A stretch of DNA of 64,000 nt from Parundibacterium terreum (GCF_014636315.1 NZ_BMED01000001.1:1369941-1433940), one strand, 5' to 3'. Shown: positions 26,876-35,740, numbered from the stretch's first letter. Numbers and translations: made by a program. Notes: a model not told the origin generated them from the letters alone.

Positions 26876-28296
26876 ACAGCTATAAACAGATGCTGCTGCA
26901 ACCGCTGCATGAACAAAGGAACGTTAGCAGCTTATGGGTGACATGGCTGGTACTGGGCCTGGGCACGGTAGGTGGGCTGGTGAGCTGGCTGGTGATGAAC
27001 AAGCATGACGCGGCCTTGTTCATAGCCGGCATCGCTGTAGTGATGTCCGCGCTGATGTGGTGCGGGCTGCTGCTGAAAAGCCTGATCTTCCAGAACAGCC
27101 CCATCAACGCCAGGCTATTGCCAGGCTTGCGCCCTCGCCTGATCAAGCTCACTGTGGCTACCTGGCTGGCATTTTCGCTTTTATTGAGCGGCCTGCTATC
27201 AATAATAAAAGATCGCGGCGATCTGATTTTCGTACTGGTCGTGCTGGCAATTCTGTGCGCCAGCCTGATGGTGCGCTACACATGGATGCGTTTTTTACCT
27301 ATCGTCTGGATCATTTCGAACCAGATGCTGAGTAGCCTGACGCCATCCTTTGCCAGCATCGCGGCAACGCTGGGCGAAACGCGGTGCATCCTTATCATCG
27401 GCGGCCTGGATATTGTTCTGGCGGCATTCACGCTGCATGTGCTTTACCCGCAGGGAGGGGAACGCCACTGGGCCTGGCATGAACAGATGAAGCGCATAGG
27501 CACTGCTTTGCGCAGCGGAGCTTCCTGCTCGGACATGGGCGTGTCAAATACGATGATCAGCAAGGCATCCAATTTTGGCTACTTCTCTTCATTGGAACGC
27601 GATTGCAGGAAGCGTGCGTCGGGCAAGCAACTCTTGCCCTATGTGCTGGGGGTAAGTTCGCACTGGGTCACGATGCTGATCATCCCCTGCCTCCTCATTC
27701 TGGCGGCAATACTTGTCAATCTGTGGGGAGGCTTTAAAAAGAGCGAAGCAATGCATGTTCTCGTTTCACCCATGCTGGTTTTCTATACAATGCTGCCCGT
27801 GATGATATTTGTGAACAGCTTTTCCGCCACGATATACCGTCTATCCACGGAACAGGCTTTGCTCAGGCTAACACCGGCGATACCGCAAAACAGGCAGTTG
27901 AATCTCACGCTGGGAAAATTCCTGCTGGCCAGGATGCTGGCCGCATGGGGCGCAGGAACCGCCTGTATCGCCATTTCCCTGCTGATCCTGGATGCCGACA
28001 GTGAACTATTCAATTTCGCACTGAGCGCAGCTCCTGCCTTTTTACTGCTGCCGGGCTTGGTGCTGGGTGATTTTTCCAAGTCGGCAACACCGGTGAACTC
28101 CCTGTTCAGCGTAGGCGTGATGATGTTGCCGGCGACAGTAGTGTGTATCTTTTTCCTTATCCGCCAGCTCGCTTACCCCCTTCCCTGGTCCGTGCTGGGC
28201 GGACTCAGCACTATCGCTGCAGCACTGCTGGCCTATACCCGCTGGAACAGGATGATGCGGGCGCCGGTCACATTTCCAGCCGGGCGAATATCCTGA
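26872..28296 (+). CDS. ABC transporter permease (YtrC/D-like)
   Basis: The 474-residue protein has about ten hydrophobic segments, starting with LVLGLGTVGGLVSWLVM near residue 30 and ending with the cluster LFSVGVMMLPATVVCIFFLI near residue 415. No ATPase motifs are present. Its ATG overlaps the stop of the ATPase gene, completing a regulator-ATPase-permease operon. Sequence identity to named permeases is not obvious, as is usual for ABC-2-type membrane subunits. A GC-rich hairpin lies about 45 bp past the stop. Confidence 0.88.
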   Translation: MNSYKQMLLQPLHEQRNVSSLWVTWLVLGLGTVGGLVSWLVMNKHDAALFIAGIAVVMSALMWCGLLLKSLIFQNSPINARLLPGLRPRLIKLTVATWLAFSLLLSGLLSIIKDRGDLIFVLVVLAILCASLMVRYTWMRFLPIVWIISNQMLSSLTPSFASIAATLGETRCILIIGGLDIVLAAFTLHVLYPQGGERHWAWHEQMKRIGTALRSGASCSDMGVSNTMISKASNFGYFSSLERDCRKRASGKQLLPYVLGVSSHWVTMLIIPCLLILAAILVNLWGGFKKSEAMHVLVSPMLVFYTMLPVMIFVNSFSATIYRLSTEQALLRLTPAIPQNRQLNLTLGKFLLARMLAAWGAGTACIAISLLILDADSELFNFALSAAPAFLLLPGLVLGDFSKSATPVNSLFSVGVMMLPATVVCIFFLIRQLAYPLPWSVLGGLSTIAAALLAYTRWNRMMRAPVTFPAGRIS

Positions 28297-28339
28297 AAAA
28301 AATCAGTGCTTCCCGCCGCGCTGCATAGATGCGGAGTTC

Positions 28340-28372
28340 AACCCGGCACTATCTACTATTGGGTGCCGGGTT
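28340..28372. terminator. Hairpin between convergent ABC operon and lipoprotein genes
   Basis: Ten-base arms AACCCGGCAC (28340-28349) and GTGCCGGGTT (28363-28372) are exact complements with a 13-base loop, followed on the plus strand by TTTTA-like sequence. The right arm lies inside the last codons of the minus-strand lipoprotein gene (stop at 28356-28358). It probably terminates the ABC operon. Confidence 0.6.
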
Positions 28373-28739
28373 TTACATCGATAATGTATTTTTCATCCAG
28401 CGCTTCCACATTGCTATAGGCTGCAGGCAGCATCAGATGGATTTCCTTGTTCACATTGCCGTCGATCTCGAAGCGGTAGCCATCCACCACCTGCGGCTTG
28501 CCATCCACGCGCTGAATCACGCGATAGGTCCCACGCGGCAAGATAGTCGGCACCCACCAGGAAGTCGTGCCTGCGCTGACGCCCGGCCCCTGGTTGAACA
28601 GGGACTTGCTATGTTCGCTCCAATCGGGAGCAAACTGATAAGTCACCGGTGCGGCAGCCTTTTGCCCGGTAGCAGCACAGCCGGATAAGGCAGCCAGCAA
28701 AGCGGCGCCGGCCCAAAAACCCCATATATGCTTGGACAT
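28356..28739 (-). CDS. Small lipoprotein, function unknown
   Basis: The 127-residue protein has the lipoprotein signal AALLAALSGCAATG (acylated C21) and a beta-rich mature part with SWWVPTILPRGTYRVIQRVDGK and HLMLPAAYSNVEALDEKYIID. The start at 28739 has AAGGGAG upstream. No known domain is recognised. It lies downstream of the M48 peptidase gene on the same strand with 135 bp between, so a separate promoter is possible. Fold and partner unknown. Confidence 0.8.
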   Translation of the reverse strand: MSKHIWGFWAGAALLAALSGCAATGQKAAAPVTYQFAPDWSEHSKSLFNQGPGVSAGTTSWWVPTILPRGTYRVIQRVDGKPQVVDGYRFEIDGNVNKEIHLMLPAAYSNVEALDEKYIIDVKPGTQ

Positions 28740-28874
28740 GATGAAACTCCCTTCAAAGTAACGCGGCAAGTAAAGCCTGCCCCTGCCCTGGCTCATTGAT
28801 GCATTGTACTGCGCGGCAAAGATCTTGCCTGACGCCGGTATCCGGCATCCCCTGAGCAGGCCAACGCTGCAACC

Positions 28875-29927
28875 CTATTGCCCGGCAGCTTGCCGCAATC
28901 TGGCGGCCCTTTGTTCCGTCGGCGGATGGCTGGCAAGATAGTCTGTCGTCGCCCGCATCCAGAGCGGGATACCGCTGGCCAAATTGCGCTTATTCCTTTT
29001 TTCCAGCGATTCAAACAAGTCTGCCATATGCGATGGCGAGATACCATGCTGCTTCAGCAACATCACCGCATAGTCGTCCGCCTGGGTTTCCATCTCGCGT
29101 GAATATTGCCCTTGCAATACCAATGTTGGCGCGGCAGCCGCCAATGCGCTGAAATCACCGAACAAGGTGCCCGTTGCAACCGCCAGCACAGAGCCGTGCA
29201 GCAGATTTTTCAGCGAATGCCGGTACTGGATGTGACCCATTTCGTGGGCCAGCACACCGGCAAACTCATCGGCAAGAAAACCACTCAGGTCGCTGCCAAC
29301 TCCGGTAATATGATCCACCATCGCGTCAGTGACAACTATCGTCCCGTTCGGCAGTGCCAATCCATTCGGCCCCACGCTTTTCGCATCACGAAAAACTAGC
29401 CGTACCGGTATGCGGGTGACGGCAGGCTTGATTGCCGCAAAAATATCCTGTGCCTGCTGTTGGCGCTCCTTGCTTAATTTGCTGGGTTGGAACAAGCCTG
29501 AATCAAGGCCTGCCAGCACTTCATCACCCAGCTTCTTTTCGGCTGAATCGGGAATGAGCGGAACGACCTGGTCTACCGCCCACGGAATGCCCCACCAGTA
29601 GCCGGCAAACAGCGCAAACAGCATCACCACCAGGGCAAGTAGCGCACCGGGCCATTTATCTTGCCAGCGCATCACAAAGGACTTGCGGTATGCAAGCAAG
29701 GCAAGCAGTTCTGCCTTGGCAGAAGATTCATGCACTTCGCAGCGGGAGCCATCGGGGAAACTCAATACGCACGGTGCGCGCTCAAAAGGTTCCAGTACCT
29801 GGGTCGCGGTCTTAAGAAAGCTTCTGGTGATATCCACGCCAAACAAGCTAATGGCTTCCTTGTCCACGCTGACATCCACCTGGTGCAACTTGCCGTTGCG
29901 GCCATCAAAATAATTTGCTGAAATCAT
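28875..29927 (-). CDS. M48 family metallopeptidase, membrane-bound
   Basis: The 350-residue protein has a cytosolic N-terminal beta domain (about 1-85), a hydrophobic helix at about 95-115 and an M48 peptidase domain with the zinc motif HEMGH (H228, E229, H232) and the third ligand Glu in REMETQADDYA (E280). A further hydrophobic stretch lies at about 244-275. M48 enzymes such as HtpX and BepA degrade misfolded envelope proteins. It follows the YjgN gene by 9 bp, a recurrent pair in proteobacteria, suggesting a joint membrane quality-control role (inference). Confidence 0.93.
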   Translation of the reverse strand: MISANYFDGRNGKLHQVDVSVDKEAISLFGVDITRSFLKTATQVLEPFERAPCVLSFPDGSRCEVHESSAKAELLALLAYRKSFVMRWQDKWPGALLALVVMLFALFAGYWWGIPWAVDQVVPLIPDSAEKKLGDEVLAGLDSGLFQPSKLSKERQQQAQDIFAAIKPAVTRIPVRLVFRDAKSVGPNGLALPNGTIVVTDAMVDHITGVGSDLSGFLADEFAGVLAHEMGHIQYRHSLKNLLHGSVLAVATGTLFGDFSALAAAAPTLVLQGQYSREMETQADDYAVMLLKQHGISPSHMADLFESLEKRNKRNLASGIPLWMRATTDYLASHPPTEQRAARLRQAAGQ

Positions 29928-29936
29928 ATGCTGCCC

Positions 29937-31178
29937 TTACCAGGAAAGGTCAAAACCGAGGAAGTCCACCGCGCCGTCGCCGCTGGCGCCTACTTCGAGC
30001 TGCTGCTCGCCGCTCGCCAATTGTTCAAAATCACCTTCGGTCACAACCGACATATGATCGAGGCGGTAACGGTAAATACGAACCACGGCAAAGGGACGGT
30101 ATAAACCCAGCGTCAGCAAGGTCAGCAACAAATTGACGGCCTGCAGGCGTATATAAGGCCAGGCGCGCAATTCCGATGTGATCTCCACTTGCGGGAAACG
30201 CGTATGCGACCACACCAGGTTATAGATACGTACTTGCAGATAGGGCCCTGTCGCCAGATAAAACACATAGGCGGTGATGACAATACTGAGCATGAAGCTG
30301 GCCGCCAGCCAGATGTCGGCGCCGGCGAGTCCATGCGACTTCAGGCGTCCGAAGATACCAATGCCGCCCATGGCTATCGCGATAAAAATGCCGGCCACTA
30401 TCGTGCTCAGCACGGCCAGCAAGAAAGCCAGGAAATAAGGACCGATAAAGCGGAAGACCGACGCCGTGTAGGTAGCCGAAGAAGCGCCGAACTGCAGATT
30501 CGCATGCTGATAGCGTTTGATGAATCCGTGCATGACGGGCCATGCCAGGTAAAGCAGGCTGGCGCCCCCTATCCATCTGGCCTGCATAGGAGCGACTGCT
30601 GCCGCCACGCCCGGCAGTAGGAACAGCACCAAAATCGGCAGATAGGTGGCGTAAGCACCGCCAAGGGAACCGCCAAAGTTGAAACGCAGCGCCCGGTAGC
30701 TAGTATTGCGCAGCCTGAAGCGCAAGGCACTACGCATCATCCAGGGTAAGGCCAGTAGCAGGAAGCTGATAACGACTATGCCAAAAATCTTGGAAAAGCC
30801 GAATGCGTAATGATATGCCGCCAACAGAACCAGTGCGACGATGCGCCCTTTCAGTATCGCCTTGGGATCGCCATGGAAATTGAAGGTCGCGCCGGCCAAC
30901 TGCGTATTGCGGTCAAAATATTGCAAGCGCCGTACCTTGGCCCACGCGGAATAAATGCCCAGCGTAGCGATCGTCAGGCATAGATTGACTATCCAGATGC
31001 GGAAATACTCGCTGCCGCTGCCGGTGAAAACGAAAGCATGTTTTTCTTTGCGTGCCGGCGGCAGGGGCGGAGGGGCGGGATGGCCCGTATCGTGAAAGGT
31101 ATGGCTGGAAATACTCGGCGGCAGAGAAGACGCGCGCGGCTCGCCATTGACTGCAGTTTCAGGGTGATCATTGTGCAT
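29937..31178 (-). CDS. YjgN family (DUF898) membrane protein
   Basis: The 413-residue inner-membrane protein has a hydrophilic Pro-rich N-terminus (about 1-50) and then the DUF898 core: FVFTGSGSEYFRIWIVNLCL, ATLGIYSAWAKVRRLQYFDR, and a C-terminal repeat LLLTLLTLGLYRPFAVVRIYRY. About eight transmembrane helices are visible. The start is uncertain: the ATG at 31178 gives 413 residues, an upstream ATG at 31247 gives 436 but falls inside an inverted repeat next to the likely -10. Function unknown; it is paired with the M48 peptidase gene. Confidence 0.9.
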   Translation of the reverse strand: MHNDHPETAVNGEPRASSLPPSISSHTFHDTGHPAPPPLPPARKEKHAFVFTGSGSEYFRIWIVNLCLTIATLGIYSAWAKVRRLQYFDRNTQLAGATFNFHGDPKAILKGRIVALVLLAAYHYAFGFSKIFGIVVISFLLLALPWMMRSALRFRLRNTSYRALRFNFGGSLGGAYATYLPILVLFLLPGVAAAVAPMQARWIGGASLLYLAWPVMHGFIKRYQHANLQFGASSATYTASVFRFIGPYFLAFLLAVLSTIVAGIFIAIAMGGIGIFGRLKSHGLAGADIWLAASFMLSIVITAYVFYLATGPYLQVRIYNLVWSHTRFPQVEITSELRAWPYIRLQAVNLLLTLLTLGLYRPFAVVRIYRYRLDHMSVVTEGDFEQLASGEQQLEVGASGDGAVDFLGFDLSW

Positions 31179-31245
31179 AAAGGCTCTAAGCTTAAGTCGC
31201 GGTTCTTTAGGTGATGCGCTGATCACAGGTTTTCTGGCATTTATC

Positions 31246-31289
31246 ATGCGCCTATCATTATGCCTATAGGCGCATCTGATATTATTATA
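31246..31289 (-). promoter_or_regulatory. Inverted repeat next to a TATAAT box
   Basis: Arms ATGCGCCTAT (31246-31255) and ATAGGCGCAT (31266-31275) are exact complements spaced by 10 bases; the right arm also forms the palindrome GCCTATAGGC (31262-31271). On the minus strand TATAAT lies at 31284-31289, so the repeat covers the expected start of YjgN transcription. It could be an operator or a leader hairpin. Confidence 0.5.
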
Positions 31290-31353
31290 ACGAAACATTG
31301 TAAAATTAATACTTTTTCTCTTTGCATCTCGTTTTTAAGCCGGAGGAGCCCGC

Positions 31354-31527
31354 ATGAGCTACAGCACCGCAATGACGCTTGCCGTCGTCTTGCTAATACT
31401 TCCGCTTGGCATATGGTTCAGGGTAAAAATTTTCCGTGCATTGAATTCGCACTATGGAGAACGCTATCTGAAAGCACGCGCCCAGGGCCCTTTCGTTCCT
31501 GCCGACGATCCAATCCAAAAGCACTGA
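31354..31527 (+). CDS. 57-residue single-pass membrane protein
   Basis: A strong GGAGGAG lies 8 bases before the ATG. The product has one transmembrane helix (MTLAVVLLILPLGIWF, 7-22) followed by a basic/amphipathic tail (RVKIFRALNSHYGERYLKAR) and a short acidic C-terminus. Its stop codon directly abuts the ATG of the DUF922 gene (31525-31527, next start 31528), so the two are co-translated. I do not recognise a family. Good ribosome site and tight spacing argue that it is real. Confidence 0.75.
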   Translation: MSYSTAMTLAVVLLILPLGIWFRVKIFRALNSHYGERYLKARAQGPFVPADDPIQKH

Positions 31528-32088
31528 ATGCAGAAACTACTCCTGTTTTCTCTACTGAGCCTTGCGCAAGCCTGCCACGCAGAAGTCAGCGAAAGCCTCG
31601 TGTATGACTATTACACCGCGCATGCAGAGCCCAGGCGCAGCCTGTTCGACGTACTTAGTGCGGCCTCGCCGATCCGGCAAAAGAGACAGATTTTCCACGG
31701 TCATACAAACTGGTATGTAAAATGGACGATGCGCTGGGTTGAAAATCCAAACCGTAGTTGCCGGCTGACGAAGTTCAAGGTCGATCTGTCGGGCAAGATC
31801 CTGTTGCCCAAGCTGGAGAACGCGAACGCGGACCAGCAAATGGAGTTTAGCAACTACCTGTCGGAACTGCGTGTGCACGAACTGGGCCACTACGACATAG
31901 GGCGCGAGGCCGCTGCTGCGGTGGATAAAGCCATTTTAGCGTTGCCGGAAATGCCGGATTGCAAGGCACTGGAGGCCAGGGTCAATGAGCTGGGACATAC
32001 CATCCTGCGGCAATACCTGGACAAGGAGTTACGCTATGATGCGGTCACTCTCCATGGCAGGCTACAGAGCGCGTGGTCAGGCAGCTAG
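31528..32088 (+). CDS. DUF922 putative zinc protease, exported
   Basis: The 186-residue protein has a signal peptide (MQKLLLFSLLSLAQACHA) and DUF922 features: SLVYDYYTAHAEPRRSLFDVL, a region with W-rich TNWYVKWTMRW, then ELRVHELGHYDIGREAAAAV with the zinc motif HELGH (H117, E118, H121). Members are predicted periplasmic metalloproteases; substrate unknown. It sits directly behind the 57-residue membrane protein gene, with which it is probably co-translated. A small CCGGT hairpin (32100-32116) follows. Confidence 0.9.
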   Translation: MQKLLLFSLLSLAQACHAEVSESLVYDYYTAHAEPRRSLFDVLSAASPIRQKRQIFHGHTNWYVKWTMRWVENPNRSCRLTKFKVDLSGKILLPKLENANADQQMEFSNYLSELRVHELGHYDIGREAAAAVDKAILALPEMPDCKALEARVNELGHTILRQYLDKELRYDAVTLHGRLQSAWSGS

Positions 32089-32158
32089 CTACAGACAGGC
32101 CGGTTAAAAAGACCGGATAAAATCTGCAGCGCCCGCATGTATGCCGGAGGTATTCGCG

Positions 32159-32827
32159 ATGAAAAATCCATTCAAGGGCCAGCACCCCGGGCGTCCGTTC
32201 AAAAACAGAATGCATGCGGCACAGTTGATGGCGGCAAAGCTGAGCAGGTATGGCGCAGGCTCACCGTTGATACTGGCCATACCGCGCGGTGCAGTTCCGA
32301 TGGCAAGCCTGATCGCGCAGCAATTGCATGGAGAACTGGATGTCGTGCTGGTACATAAGATAGGCGCACCATACAATAGCGAATACGCGATAGGCGCACT
32401 GGATGAAAGCGGCCGGACCTACCTGACGCCGTATGCCGCTGAAGCCGGCGCAACGGAAACTTACCTGCAGCAGGAACAGGCCAGGCAGGTGCAGATACTT
32501 AGAGAGCGGCGCAGGCAGTACACGCCGCTGAGAGCGCCCGCTGATCCGGCGCAGCGGGTAGTGATCATCGTTGACGACGGACTGGCGACAGGTGCTACCA
32601 TGATCGCCGCGTTGCATACTCTCAGAGAAAAAAGGCCGGCAAGTCTGATCAGCGCAGTGCCGGTTGCGCCGCGCCTCACGCTTGAAAAAATCAGGCCTAT
32701 CGCCGATGCAGTATATTGTTTGCACATCCCCGATCACTTTGTCAGCGTAGGCCATTACTACCAGGACTTTACGCAGGTGGAAGATGAGGAAGTCATCCGC
32801 ATACTGAGCAGCAACCGGCATCATTGA
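32159..32827 (+). CDS. Phosphoribosyltransferase family protein
   Basis: The 222-residue protein has the type I phosphoribosyltransferase fold. An N-terminal part has PLILAIPRGAVPMASLIAQQL and VLVHKIGAPYNSEYAIGALDE, and the PRPP-binding loop reads VVIIVDDGLATGATM. This kind, with a substituted N-terminal hood, is common beside stress genes and may act on a nucleobase or be catalytically altered. GGAGG 8 bases before the ATG at 32159 decides the start over an ATG six codons earlier. It may be read with the rhomboid gene 33 bp downstream. Confidence 0.9.
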   Translation: MKNPFKGQHPGRPFKNRMHAAQLMAAKLSRYGAGSPLILAIPRGAVPMASLIAQQLHGELDVVLVHKIGAPYNSEYAIGALDESGRTYLTPYAAEAGATETYLQQEQARQVQILRERRRQYTPLRAPADPAQRVVIIVDDGLATGATMIAALHTLREKRPASLISAVPVAPRLTLEKIRPIADAVYCLHIPDHFVSVGHYYQDFTQVEDEEVIRILSSNRHH

Positions 32828-32860
32828 CTTGAACAATTTATTTAAACATTTTGGAACGCA

Positions 32861-33445
32861 ATGCCCATCATAAAAAACGCCATCGTCACCGTCATACTGA
32901 TCGCCATCTGCGGCATCGTCGCACTGCTCTCAGGATTGGGATCTTCCCAGGCTGTACTGCAAGACCTGTTTATCGCCGGCCCTGGCAGCCACGGGGGCTA
33001 CCAGGATGTGATGAACGGCCAGATATGGCGGCTGGTAACACCCATCTTCATCCATTTCTCTGTGCTGCACATATTCTTCAACCTGATGTGGGTGTGGGAC
33101 CTGGGCCGCATGATAGAGGGCATCAAGGGTGCAGCCTTCTATGCTGTCTTCATCCTGCTGGTAGGGATTGCTTCCAATGTGCTGCAATACAGCGTCACGC
33201 ACTCGCCCTACTTTGGCGGCATGTCCGGCGTTATCTACGGTCTGCTGGGCTATGTATGGATGCAGTCGCGCTACCGGCCGGGCCTGGGATTCGAGCTGCA
33301 CAAAAATACCGTCGTGATGATGCTGATCTGGTATGTGCTTTGCTGGACTGGCCTGCTGGGTGCGATTGCCAACTGGGCACATACCGGCGGCCTGCTCATG
33401 GGCGTGCTTATCGGCTACCTGGATCCCGGGCGCAGGCGCAGCTAG
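32861..33445 (+). CDS. Rhomboid family intramembrane serine protease
   Basis: The 194-residue protein has about six transmembrane helices and the complete rhomboid signature: HFSVLHIFFNLMWVWDLG (H70, N74), the nucleophile in GGMSGVIYGLLG (S122) and the general base in NWAHTGGLLMG (H174). Rhomboids cut transmembrane segments of other proteins in the plane of the membrane. The gene is compact, without an extra N-terminal domain. It ends 16 bp from the convergent GNAT stop. Substrates unknown. Confidence 0.94.
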   Translation: MPIIKNAIVTVILIAICGIVALLSGLGSSQAVLQDLFIAGPGSHGGYQDVMNGQIWRLVTPIFIHFSVLHIFFNLMWVWDLGRMIEGIKGAAFYAVFILLVGIASNVLQYSVTHSPYFGGMSGVIYGLLGYVWMQSRYRPGLGFELHKNTVVMMLIWYVLCWTGLLGAIANWAHTGGLLMGVLIGYLDPGRRRS

Positions 33446-33461
33446 CCTCTGCTGCAGTGTA

Positions 33462-33890
33462 CTAGCTGAGTATGCCGGACTCTATCGCCTGCTGTTGATT
33501 GGCAAAAATCGCCATCGCGGTATTCATCGGGCGAAATCCCAGCTTGCTATAAAAACCCTCCTTGCCGGGATTGGCATACAGGATGATTTTTTTGTGTCCT
33601 TGCGACAGCGCGACCAGTTTCTCGACCAGGGCCTTGCCGAGTTGCCGGCCCTGGAAATCGGGGTGCACAACCACATCGCAGATATAGGAACAATCCAGGC
33701 CGTCGGCCAGTGCGCGCCCCGCGCCTGCCAGACGGCCTTGCTCGTAGATGAAGCACTTGTAGCGGCTATTGGAAAACACCAGCTTCAGGTTTTGCGCCGG
33801 CTTGATCCCCAGCGGGGCGATGCGGTATAACTCCGATAGCTCGTCCCAATCCACCTCCGCATCATCCATCACCCATGTAAATTCCGGCAT
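33462..33890 (-). CDS. GNAT family N-acetyltransferase
   Basis: The 142-residue protein has the GNAT acetyl-CoA core: CDVVVHPDFQGRQLGKALVEKL (motif A with Q-x-x-G-x-A-like loop) and ILYANPGKEGFYSKLGFRPM (motif B). The ATG at 33890 has AAGGAG just upstream; the frame is open 26 codons further. It belongs to the small single-domain type that acetylates amines or N-termini; the substrate is unknown. It lies downstream of an SDR gene on the same strand, with 78 bp between. Confidence 0.9.
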   Translation of the reverse strand: MPEFTWVMDDAEVDWDELSELYRIAPLGIKPAQNLKLVFSNSRYKCFIYEQGRLAGAGRALADGLDCSYICDVVVHPDFQGRQLGKALVEKLVALSQGHKKIILYANPGKEGFYSKLGFRPMNTAMAIFANQQQAIESGILS

Positions 33891-33968
33891 TTCTTCTCCT
33901 TGCTGATGTTTGCAGATGTTTGCTTCCGGTATGGCAGACGCTCCCGGTCTGCGTACGCAAGGATGCAC

Positions 33969-34703
33969 TCAGGGATTTACTTCGCGCAAGTCCGCGATGG
34001 CCAGTTCGCCGAACTTGTCGCCCAGCAGATAATCCACTAGGCGCCTCGCGCAATCGTCCGCACTAACCAGGTCGCCGTTGCTTTTAAATCCTTCAAATTT
34101 TGCCCGCTGCGGAAATTTTTCCAGCGGCGTTGCGCGGATTTCAGTCTGCATATCGGTGTCGATGATGCCGGGGGCAATACTGCAGATTTTCAAGCCATTG
34201 CTCTGGTCCAGCGCTGCGGCACGCGCATGCTGGTCAACGGCAGCCTTGCTGGAGCAATAGATGCTCCAGCCCTGCATGGGATTGCGGCCCGCGCCACTGG
34301 AGATATGGGCAATACGCCTGTCTGCGACTTCCTTGCTGGCAGCAGCAACGGCGGCACTCAGCATCAAGGGCGCTGTCACATTCACGCTGACGGTGCGGGC
34401 AATGGAAGTGAGGTCCTGCACTTCCAGCGGGCCAACTGGCTGCAACATACCGGCATTATTAATCAGCAACACGGAACTGCTATCGCCGATAAATTGCTGC
34501 AATACATCTTTTATCAACCATGTTGCCAGCGCAGCGGTATCCGACAAATCCAGCGTTACCTGGGTCAACAACTCTGGGAAGCTGGTTGCCAGTTCGGTAT
34601 TCCGGGCGCGCGCCAGACCCAGCACCGGTATGTTGCTTGACAACAGTTTTTTGGCAATGGCAGCGCCCAGGCCGCGGGTGTGTCCGGTCAAGATGACTTT
34701 CAT
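33969..34703 (-). CDS. SDR family oxidoreductase
   Basis: The 244-residue cytosolic enzyme has the Rossmann dinucleotide motif TGHTRGLGAAIA near the N-terminus, NNAGM, and catalytic S-Y-K with HISSGAGR and YCSSKAAVDQHARA. The short N-terminus and the LARA motif at about 33 resemble sepiapterin-reductase-like or YciK-like members that use NADP(H). It is divergent from the DUF1993 gene at 34816 and may share a transcript with the GNAT gene. Confidence 0.92.
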   Translation of the reverse strand: MKVILTGHTRGLGAAIAKKLLSSNIPVLGLARARNTELATSFPELLTQVTLDLSDTAALATWLIKDVLQQFIGDSSSVLLINNAGMLQPVGPLEVQDLTSIARTVSVNVTAPLMLSAAVAAASKEVADRRIAHISSGAGRNPMQGWSIYCSSKAAVDQHARAAALDQSNGLKICSIAPGIIDTDMQTEIRATPLEKFPQRAKFEGFKSNGDLVSADDCARRLVDYLLGDKFGELAIADLREVNP

Positions 34704-34815
34704 TCATTATCCTTTTAGCGAGATGAGCACGAAAATTACTAAGCTGCTACTCTATCCGAAATTGCAGAATCGCTCAGCCGAGTGTTTAAAATCCCCAACG
34801 ATGAGGAGGCCCACC

Positions 34816-35337
34816 ATGTCCCTTTCCATGTACCGCGTTTCTGTACCGGTCTTTGTGCGCGGTTTGCGCGTGCTGTCCAGCTTGCTGGAAAAGGCCAGCG
34901 CCCATGCGCAAGAGCACAGCATCCCTTCCGAAGTGCTGATCAACGCCAGGCTGGCGCCGAATATGCTGCCGCTGTCGGCGCAGGTACAGCGTGCCAGCGA
35001 CACCTCTAAGCTGGCGATAGAACGGCTGACAGGCATCCCCTCCCCGCACTTTGCCGACAAGGAAACCACCTTTGTCGAGCTGGAAGAGCGCATAGCCAGC
35101 ACGATCACTTATCTGGAAAGCGTGGATACGGCCTTGCTGAATGAAAGCGAAACCCGCACCGTGACACTGAGTTTTGGCGAATTCAAGCCCAGCTTCAAGG
35201 GCGATGACTATCTGCTCACCTTCGCCATTCCCAATTTCTTCTTTCACGTGACGACCGCGCATGACATCCTGCGCCACAATGGAGTAGCCATAGGCAAGCG
35301 CGATTATCTCGGCCCCTATACACCGCCGCAAGCCTGA
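34816..35337 (+). CDS. DUF1993 family protein
   Basis: The 173-residue protein begins MSLSMYRVSVPVFVRGLRVL and has the DUF1993 features LINARLAPNMLPLSAQVQRASD, FVELEERIASTITYL, and HVTTAHDILRHNGVAIGKRDYLG at the end, resembling a DinB-like four-helix bundle. Function unknown. GGAGG precedes the ATG at 34816. The same frame stays open far upstream, antisense to the SDR gene, but the ribosome site and family start agree on 34816. A strong bidirectional terminator follows the stop. Confidence 0.92.
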   Translation: MSLSMYRVSVPVFVRGLRVLSSLLEKASAHAQEHSIPSEVLINARLAPNMLPLSAQVQRASDTSKLAIERLTGIPSPHFADKETTFVELEERIASTITYLESVDTALLNESETRTVTLSFGEFKPSFKGDDYLLTFAIPNFFFHVTTAHDILRHNGVAIGKRDYLGPYTPPQA

Positions 35338-35340
35338 TGA

Positions 35341-35377
35341 AAAAAGCCCGGAGAATTTGGTTCTCCGGGCTTTTTTT
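35341..35377. terminator. Bidirectional terminator
   Basis: A 15-bp perfect stem (35341-35355 with 35361-35375) around TTTGG, flanked by A-run on the left and T-run on the right. It serves the DUF1993 gene (stop 35337, plus) and the GIY-YIG operon (stop 35387, minus). Confidence 0.92.
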
Positions 35378-35386
35378 ATTGCTGCT

Positions 35387-35740
35387 TTAACTGTTGTATA
35401 GCTTCTCCACCAGTGCCGGATTGTTTTCGCGCCACTGCTTCAGCATTTCGGCAAGTGCCGCCGCATAATCAAAATCCGGCTCTGCCCTTTCCTCCAAAGG
35501 CTGCAACACTTCCATCACAAAGCCGGCGTCGCCGTATTGCTTCCAGTCTTGCTGCATCGCCTTGCATCGATGATTGCCGCGCACCAGCTCAAAACGGTGG
35601 CGGTTCAACATGCTGGTGGTATTGGTGCTGATATCCACATAGCAGGCGCCGGTAGCCAGGTTGCGTATCACATACAGGCCATGCGGCGGCAAAGCCATCT
35701 TGTAGGCAAACTTCAGTTGCGATTTCCTAAGCCTGTCCAT
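35387..35740 (-). CDS. GIY-YIG-like protein, motif altered
   Basis: The 117-residue protein contains a GIY-YIG-like domain: HGLYVIRNLATGACYVDIST, then MLNRHRFELVRGNHRCKAMQQDW and a C-terminal acidic helix. GIY-YIG nucleases normally read GIY then YIG; here the first is GLY but the second is YVD, so catalysis may be altered or lost. GGGAGG precedes the ATG at 35740, which lies inside the last codons of the gene upstream (14-bp overlap). Third gene of a minus-strand operon with an SDR and a hypothetical protein. Confidence 0.78.
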   Translation of the reverse strand: MDRLRKSQLKFAYKMALPPHGLYVIRNLATGACYVDISTNTTSMLNRHRFELVRGNHRCKAMQQDWKQYGDAGFVMEVLQPLEERAEPDFDYAAALAEMLKQWRENNPALVEKLYNS

